From NCBI RefSeq assembly GCF_026012395.1, contig NZ_BRZA01000010.1, forward strand, positions 1-64,000: a stretch of DNA of 64,000 nt, given 5' to 3'. Both the position numbers and the translations under genes were made by a program. The notes under the pieces were generated by a model that was given only the letters and a program-made list of their open reading frames with translations, was not told where the DNA came from and ran no database searches. Positions 58,487-64,000 of this stretch are shown one piece after another. The stretch comes from Lysinibacillus piscis. GTDB lineage: Bacteria; Bacillota; Bacilli; Bacillales_A; Planococcaceae. Position 1 is the stretch's first letter. Every line of letters begins with the position of its first letter.

Positions 58487-59440
58487 AGCTTGTCGTTCCC
58501 ATTGTAATAATGATGGATATGGATCAAATGCCCATTGTGAACGGCCATTGAATTTATAAATACCGTAATGAAGGTGTGGAGGGAATTTGCCTGATGTGCC
58601 TTCCTTGCCGTACCCAGAGCTTCCAACATAGCCAAGTACTGTTCCTGGCTCCACGATATCACCTACTGTAATATCCTTATGATAGCTACCAAGATGGGCA
58701 TAATAATGATACGAATTATGATTATCTCGAATACCAATACGCCAGCCACCAAATTGATTCCAGCCTTTTACCTCTACAACACCATAGGAGGTAGAGACAA
58801 CAGGTGTCCCATAGCCTGCAAAAATATCGGTTCCTTCGTGAATACGGCGACCACCCCAACCACGACTTGCGCCCCATGTGCCTTTATAGCTGTAATCATA
58901 GCGAGTTGGGATAGGGAATGTATGTGCATCAAGCAAAGTTGTTTTAAAATGCTGGTACAAATTGGCGATAGCAAAAATTTGATTGACAGCTTCTTCACTG
59001 CCGTAATATTCCCATAAAGCGAGTTTGAAATCCTCATCAGTTGTGCCAAATTTACTTAAATAATGTGCCATTGACACAATCACATCTGTATCATCTTGTC
59101 GACTGGCAATACCATCTCCATTACCATCCATACCCATTCCATCGAAATAACAAATGGTTTCGGGAATGGTATCGTTTTTTTCAGGATTCAATGCGCCTGA
59201 CCAATATTCATCAGAAAATTGAATAGCTAAAAAGCCTTCACGCTTCGGAATATCTTTGCGTACGGTTTGTAAATTGCGTTCATATTGGTCAATGGCTGCT
59301 AAGAAATGCCAAGGAATTAATTCTTCCTCAAATTGTGTGTAATAAGACATTCGCTGTTCAACAATGTCCTCCTCACTGCTGGCAAGTCCATTTATAGGGA
59401 TAAGGAGCAGCCCTACGATTAATAAGAAAGAGCGATACAA
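58472..59440 (-). CDS. lytH: M23 family metallopeptidase, LytH-like (sporulation L-Ala-D-Glu peptidase)
   Basis: A 322-residue exported peptidase. LytH of Bacillus trims cortex peptide side chains to single L-alanine during sporulation. The signal segment SFLLIVGLLLIPINGLASS is followed by a helical domain. The M23 domain has RRIHEGTDIFAGYGTPVVS (zinc His and Asp) and PPHLHYGIY (HxH with a zinc-binding and a catalytic His), with YAHLGSYHKDI between. The TTG at 59440 has a perfect AAAGGAGG eight bases upstream; longer frames from 59515 lack one. It is divergent from prkA. The symbol rests on domain layout and sporulation context. Confidence 0.82.
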   Translation of the reverse strand: MYRSFLLIVGLLLIPINGLASSEEDIVEQRMSYYTQFEEELIPWHFLAAIDQYERNLQTVRKDIPKREGFLAIQFSDEYWSGALNPEKNDTIPETICYFDGMGMDGNGDGIASRQDDTDVIVSMAHYLSKFGTTDEDFKLALWEYYGSEEAVNQIFAIANLYQHFKTTLLDAHTFPIPTRYDYSYKGTWGASRGWGGRRIHEGTDIFAGYGTPVVSTSYGVVEVKGWNQFGGWRIGIRDNHNSYHYYAHLGSYHKDITVGDIVEPGTVLGYVGSSGYGKEGTSGKFPPHLHYGIYKFNGRSQWAFDPYPSLLQWERQAKKAT

Positions 59441-59571
59441 TGTTGAGCCTCCTTTCAAATATGCCATTAGCATAACCGAATTATCGAACTTCATGCGTAA
59501 AGAAATAGGTATCATCCTTTCCCTTCAAACATAATATGTACTAAATCAAGCCCTGAATGGAGGGAAGGCTA

Positions 59572-61467
59572 ATTAATATTTTAGATAAAGTGAAAAATTA
59601 TCGTGAAGAAGAAAATCGCCTGAAATGGGAAGGTACATTTGCGGATTATTTAAGCATTATTAAAGAAAGGCCTGAAGTTGCACAAACAGCGCATTCACGT
59701 GTTTACAATATGATTAAAAGTGCAGGTATTCTAGAACGAGATGAGCAAAAGATGTATCAGTTTTTTGGACAAGAAATTTTTGGACTTGAAACAGCCATTG
59801 AACGATTGGTAGAGGAATATTTCCATCCAGCGGCAAGAAGATTAGATGTACGCAAACGTATTTTGTTATTGATGGGCCCAGTAAGTGGTGGAAAATCAAC
59901 TATTGTTACACTACTTAAACGAGGCTTAGAGCAATACTCTCGTACAGACGAAGGTGCAGTTTATGCTATTAAAGGCTGCCCAATGCACGAAGATCCGCTA
60001 CATTTAATTCCACATCATTTACGTCAAGATTTTTATGAGGAATATGGTATTCGTATTGAAGGAAGTTTGTCGCCTTTAAATACGATGCGTCTTGAAAAGG
60101 ACTATGATGGGCGCATTGAACATGTCATGATTGAACGTATTACCTTTTCAGAGGATAAACGTGTTGGGATTGGAACATTTACACCTTCTGACCCGAAATC
60201 GCAGGACATTGCTGATTTAACGGGTAGTATTGATTTCTCCACAATTGGTGAATATGGCTCTGAATCTGATCCAAGAGCCTATCGTTTTGATGGTGAATTG
60301 AACAAAGCTAATCGAGGTATGATGGAGTTTCAAGAAATGCTGAAATTAGATGAAAAGTTTTTGTGGAATTTATTATCATTAACACAAGAAGGTAATTTCA
60401 AAGCTGGTCGCTTTGCCTTAATTAGTGCAGATGAATTAATTGTTGCTCATACGAATGAAACAGAGTACCGATCATTTATTGCTAATAAAAAGAATGAAGC
60501 ATTGCACTCACGGATTATTGTCATGCCTATTCCTTATAATTTAAAAGTCAGCCAAGAGGAACTGATCTACGAGAAGATGATTAAGGAAAGTGATATGTCC
60601 CACGTGCATATTGCGCCACACGCTTTGAAAGCAGCGGCTATTTTTTCAGTGCTGACAAGACTGGAAATTCCGAAAAAGCAAGGCGTGGATTTAGTGAAAA
60701 AAATGCGCTTATATGACGGAGAAAGTGTGGAGGGCTTTAATTCCGTTGATTTAGAGGAGCTGAAAAAGGAGTTCCCAAATGAGGGCATGAATGGTATTGA
60801 CCCACGCTATATTATTAACCGTATTTCTTCTGCCATTATTCGTAAAGAAATCCCATCTATCAATGCATTAGATGTACTGCGTGCATTAAAGGATGGTTTA
60901 GACCAGCATGCCTCCATTTCACAGGAGGACCGTGAGAAATATATGAATTATATTGCGGTAGCCCGTAGAGAATATGATGAAATTGCGAAAAATGAAGTGC
61001 AAAAAGCATTTGTGTATTCCTATGAAGAATCAGCAAAAACGCTAATGAACAATTACCTTGATAATGTAGAAGCATTTTGCAATAAAAATAAATTGCTCGA
61101 TCCATTAACGGGCGAGGAAATGAATCCAGATGAAAAATTAATGCGTTCAATCGAAGAACAAATTGGCATTTCAGAAAATGCAAAAAAAGCATTCCGTGAA
61201 GAAATTTTAATTCGTATTTCGGCCTATGCACGAAAAGGCAAACGCTTTGATTACAATTCACATGAACGACTGCGTGAAGCGATTCAAAAGAAACTATTTG
61301 CTGACTTGAAAGATGTTGTGAAAATTACAACGTCCTCCAAAATGCCAGATGAATCACAATTGAAGAAGATTAATGAGGTTGTAGCAAGGCTTGTGGATGA
61401 GCATGGTTATAATACAACATCTGCAAACGAGTTATTACAATATGTAGGTAGCTTGTTAAATCGTTAA
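59572..61467 (+). CDS. prkA: Serine protein kinase PrkA
   Basis: An AAA+ ATPase/kinase-like protein of the mother cell, required for normal sporulation. The 631-residue length equals that of Bacillus subtilis PrkA. Walker A is LMGPVSGGKST, after the PrkA signature KWEGTFADYLSIIKERP and VAQTAHSRVYNMIK. The start is unusual. GGAGG (59558-59562) is placed for an ATT codon at 59572, giving MNILDKVKNYREEENRLKWEG, which aligns with the Bacillus N-terminus. The nearest ATG (59557) overlaps that ribosome binding site and has none of its own. CATAATAT at 59529-59536 resembles a sigma-E -10 box. Confidence 0.93.
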   Translation: MNILDKVKNYREEENRLKWEGTFADYLSIIKERPEVAQTAHSRVYNMIKSAGILERDEQKMYQFFGQEIFGLETAIERLVEEYFHPAARRLDVRKRILLLMGPVSGGKSTIVTLLKRGLEQYSRTDEGAVYAIKGCPMHEDPLHLIPHHLRQDFYEEYGIRIEGSLSPLNTMRLEKDYDGRIEHVMIERITFSEDKRVGIGTFTPSDPKSQDIADLTGSIDFSTIGEYGSESDPRAYRFDGELNKANRGMMEFQEMLKLDEKFLWNLLSLTQEGNFKAGRFALISADELIVAHTNETEYRSFIANKKNEALHSRIIVMPIPYNLKVSQEELIYEKMIKESDMSHVHIAPHALKAAAIFSVLTRLEIPKKQGVDLVKKMRLYDGESVEGFNSVDLEELKKEFPNEGMNGIDPRYIINRISSAIIRKEIPSINALDVLRALKDGLDQHASISQEDREKYMNYIAVARREYDEIAKNEVQKAFVYSYEESAKTLMNNYLDNVEAFCNKNKLLDPLTGEEMNPDEKLMRSIEEQIGISENAKKAFREEILIRISAYARKGKRFDYNSHERLREAIQKKLFADLKDVVKITTSSKMPDESQLKKINEVVARLVDEHGYNTTSANELLQYVGSLLNR

Positions 61468-61478
61468 TGACTATGTAG

Positions 61479-61515
61479 AAAGGCACTCATATTTGCCGTA
61501 TGAGTTGCCTTTTTG
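61479..61515 (+). terminator. Terminator after prkA
   Basis: AAAGGCA and CTCATA pair with TATGAG and TTGCCTTT over a 7-base loop, followed by T. Confidence 0.85.
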
Positions 61516-61606
61516 TCATAGAGGACAAAATTTTATAAAGAAGTTCAAGAATGATGAGCTACCGCATAGTATAAAAAAAGTGCTGTTACAGGTGGTGTAA
61601 ATAGAA

Positions 61607-62764
61607 ATGAGTGAAGATCAACATAAACGTTTTGTCATTTCACAGGAAAATTGGTCGCTTCATCGTAAAGGACACCAAGATCAGCAACGTCATATGGAAA
61701 AAGTGCAAGATGCCATTAAAAATAATTTACCTGATTTAATTAGCGAAGAAAGTATTGTGATGTCAAATGGGCGTGATGTTATTAAAATCCCTATTCGTTC
61801 ACTCGATGAATATAAAATACGTTATAACTATGATAATTCCAAGCATGTAGGGCAGGGACAAGGAGATAGCAATGTAGGGGATGTTATTGCACGAGAGCCG
61901 AGTAGGGGGCAAGCACAACAGGGCACAGGAAAAGAGGCTGGAGATAAACCAGGGCAGGATTACTATGAAGCAGAAATAAGTCTCGAAGAAATTCAAAATG
62001 TTTTGTTTCAGGAATTGGAGTTACCTAATCTTCAACAAAAAGAGCAGGCAGCGATTCAAACAGAGAAAATTGAGTTTAATGATATTCGGAAAAAAGGTTT
62101 GATGGGCAATGTTGATAAGAAACGTACTATTCTTAATGCTTTAAAGCGCAATGCTATGACAGGAACACCACAAATTACACCGATTCATCATGAAGATTTA
62201 CGTTTTAAAACATGGGATGAGGTGGTGAAGCCCGAATCCAAGGCCGTTGTGCTTGCTATGATGGATACGAGTGGTTCTATGGGCGCTTTTGAAAAATATT
62301 GTGCAAGGAGCTTTTTCTTTTGGATGACAAAGTTTTTACGCTCTAAATATGAAACGGTCGAAATTGAATTTATTGCGCATCATACAGAAGCAAAGGTCGT
62401 GACAGAGGAAGCCTTTTTTACAAAGGGTGAAAGTGGTGGCACGATTTGTTCATCAGCTTATATCAAGGCATTGGAGCTTATTCAAGGAAAGTATTCACCA
62501 ACACGCTACAATATTTATCCTGTGCACTTTTCCGATGGCGAAAATATTTCGATGGACAATGAAAAATGCTTGAAGCTGGTCGGGGAGTTAATGGAAGTTT
62601 CCAGTATGTTTGGCTATGGAGAGGTTAATCAGCATAATCGTTTTTCTACATTAATGTATACTTACAAAAAGATTGATGATCCGAAATTTCGCCATCATAT
62701 TTTGCGTAAAAAAGGCGATGTCTATGATGCATTAAAAAGTTTCTTCAAAAAGAATGAGCCGTAA
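61607..62764 (+). CDS. yhbH: Sporulation protein YhbH (DUF444, UPF0229 family)
   Basis: A 385-residue von Willebrand A-like protein of the PrkA-YhbH-SpoVR set. The N-terminus ([21 protein letters not shown]) and [17 protein letters not shown] are typical. A Gly/Gln-rich linker follows, then the vWA-like domain with [20 protein letters not shown] (the DxSGS metal-site motif) and [10 protein letters not shown]. Its biochemical role is unknown. CATAGTAT at 61564-61571 may be a sigma-E -10 box. spoVR follows 13 bases after the stop. Confidence 0.94.
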   Translation: MSEDQHKRFVISQENWSLHRKGHQDQQRHMEKVQDAIKNNLPDLISEESIVMSNGRDVIKIPIRSLDEYKIRYNYDNSKHVGQGQGDSNVGDVIAREPSRGQAQQGTGKEAGDKPGQDYYEAEISLEEIQNVLFQELELPNLQQKEQAAIQTEKIEFNDIRKKGLMGNVDKKRTILNALKRNAMTGTPQITPIHHEDLRFKTWDEVVKPESKAVVLAMMDTSGSMGAFEKYCARSFFFWMTKFLRSKYETVEIEFIAHHTEAKVVTEEAFFTKGESGGTICSSAYIKALELIQGKYSPTRYNIYPVHFSDGENISMDNEKCLKLVGELMEVSSMFGYGEVNQHNRFSTLMYTYKKIDDPKFRHHILRKKGDVYDALKSFFKKNEP

Positions 62765-62777
62765 AGGAGGAGGCCTC

Positions 62778-64000
62778 ATAGATACAAAAGAGCTGCAACG
62801 TGCCATTGATGAAATTACAGAAATTGCATCAGGCTTTGGCTTAGATTTTTTCCCGATGCGCTATGAAATTTGCCCAGCTGATATTATTTATACATTCGGT
62901 GCATATGGTATGCCGACACGTTTTTCGCATTGGAGCTTTGGCAAACAATTCCATAAAATGAAGCTTCAATATGACTTAGGTTTAAGCCAAATTTATGAGC
63001 TAGTTATTAATTCCAATCCTTGCTATGCTTTTTTACTTGATACGAATACATTGACACAAAATAAACTCATTATTGCGCATGTTTTAGCACATTGTGACTT
63101 CTTCAAAAACAATGTACGTTTTTCCAATACAAGGAGAGATATGGTAGAAAGCATGACTGCCACGGCTGAGCGTATTGCTAGCTATGAACGAGATTATGGA
63201 AAAGAAGAAGTGGAGCAGTTTTTGGATGCGGTGTTAGCGATTCAAGAGCATATCGATCCATCCTTAATGCGACCTAAATTGGCATGGAATATGGAAGACG
63301 AGGTCGAAGAAATAACAACGGCTAAATCACCCTATGATGATTTATGGAACTTGGATACTGCTACACAGGAATATACATCTGTACGTCGCAAAGTAAAGTC
63401 ATTTCCGCCACAGCCTGAGAAGGATTTACTGCTTTTTTTAGAGGAGCATAGCCGAGAATTGGAGGAGTGGCAGCGTGATATTTTAACGATGATGCGAGAA
63501 GAAATGCTTTATTTTTGGCCACAGCTTGAAACGAAAATTATGAATGAGGGCTGGGCTTCCTATTGGCATCAACGAATTATGCGTGAATTGAATTTGACGA
63601 CAACTGAAACGGTTGAATATGCCAAGCTAAATGCAGGTGTTGTGCAACCTTCCAAAACAACGATTAATCCCTACTATTTAGGGATAAAAATTTTCGAAGA
63701 TATTGAGGCACGCTATAATAAGCCAACAAAGGAGATGCTGGAGCTTGGTGTGAAGCCAAATTCAGGGCGTGAAAAAATGTTTGAGGTGCGAGAAATTGAA
63801 TCAGACATTTCCTTTATTCGCAATTATTTAACAAAGGACTTAGCGAAGCAAGAGGATTTATATTTATTTCAGAAAAAGGGTAATGAATATCGCATAACAG
63901 ATAAGGATTATGAAGCGGTACGAGATCAGCTTGTTTCTATGCGTGTTAATGGTGGGTTTCCATATATCGTAGTAAAAAATGGTGATTATTTACGTAATGG
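62778..64000 (+). CDS. spoVR: Stage V sporulation protein R (SpoVR), 3' end outside the window
   Basis: A spore cortex formation protein; 407 complete codons are present, of about 470 expected. It matches SpoVR throughout: [52 protein letters not shown], and [21 protein letters not shown] strong AAAGGAGG (62763-62770) points to an ATA codon at 62778, giving [20 protein letters not shown]. The only in-frame ATG upstream (62754) lies inside yhbH, before the ribosome binding site; the next downstream ATG would delete conserved residues. Either the gene starts at ATA or it overlaps yhbH. Confidence 0.94.
   Translation, partial: MDTKELQRAIDEITEIASGFGLDFFPMRYEICPADIIYTFGAYGMPTRFSHWSFGKQFHKMKLQYDLGLSQIYELVINSNPCYAFLLDTNTLTQNKLIIAHVLAHCDFFKNNVRFSNTRRDMVESMTATAERIASYERDYGKEEVEQFLDAVLAIQEHIDPSLMRPKLAWNMEDEVEEITTAKSPYDDLWNLDTATQEYTSVRRKVKSFPPQPEKDLLLFLEEHSRELEEWQRDILTMMREEMLYFWPQLETKIMNEGWASYWHQRIMRELNLTTTETVEYAKLNAGVVQPSKTTINPYYLGIKIFEDIEARYNKPTKEMLELGVKPNSGREKMFEVREIESDISFIRNYLTKDLAKQEDLYLFQKKGNEYRITDKDYEAVRDQLVSMRVNGGFPYIVVKNGDYLRN

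Overview
The window comes from a low-GC, endospore-forming member of the Bacillales, most probably Lysinibacillus or a close relative in the Planococcaceae. The evidence is the Bacillus-like gene order (pur operon, then yerABC, pcrB-pcrA-ligA-camS, gatCAB, dgkB, rlmCD), sporulation genes (prkA, yhbH, spoVR, a LytH-type peptidase), GlpP and LicT-type antitermination, and intergenic repeats of a style I associate with this group. The genus is an inference; no 16S gene is present.

Layout. 1-290: end of a ribosomal operon (23S 3' end, 5S). 700-14065: yebG and the full twelve-gene purine operon purEKBCSQLFMNHD, which makes IMP from PRPP, behind a PurR-box promoter and a guanine riboswitch with its own terminator. 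14067-24025: a small DUF2892 membrane protein, then the conserved yerA-yerB-yerC and pcrB-pcrA-ligA-camS block (membrane lipid synthesis, DNA repair, lipoproteins). 24063-27444: an opposite-strand island with a two-component system and an ABC-2 exporter, inserted before gatCAB (27608-30813). 30997-36854: thioredoxin-like protein, dgkB, a cytochrome bd oxidase operon with two tiny membrane proteins (cydABS plus an upstream sORF), and rlmCD.

36855-51425 is accessory: an uncharacterised gene flanked by two related hairpins and by an inverted fragment of itself, a tRNA-dihydrouridine synthase, a methyltransferase, two divergent GIY-YIG proteins, an oxidoreductase, a PTS sugar module controlled by two RAT/terminator switches (LicT-type regulator, EIIBC, ChbG), a phosphatase, a TPR protein, DUF2087, DUF6176 and VOC proteins, and an ECF sigma factor broken by a one-base frameshift beside its putative membrane anti-sigma partner.

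51500-56511 is the glycerol regulon in the order glpD-glpP-glpF-glpK: uptake (GlpF), phosphorylation (GlpK), oxidation (GlpD), with GlpP as antiterminator acting on terminators in front of glpD and glpF. GlpK lacks the histidine that HPr phosphorylates in related Gram-positives. 56628-58455 holds small poorly known proteins among three kinds of intergenic repeat. 58472-64000 is the sporulation cluster lytH, prkA, yhbH, spoVR (spoVR runs off the end); prkA and spoVR both appear to start at non-AUG codons (ATT and ATA).

I found no CRISPR array, prophage, intact insertion sequence or tRNA gene. The items most worth following up are the paired non-AUG starts, the hairpin-flanked gene at 37425 with its attenuator-like leader and inverted relic, the frameshifted sigma factor, and the GlpK substitution.
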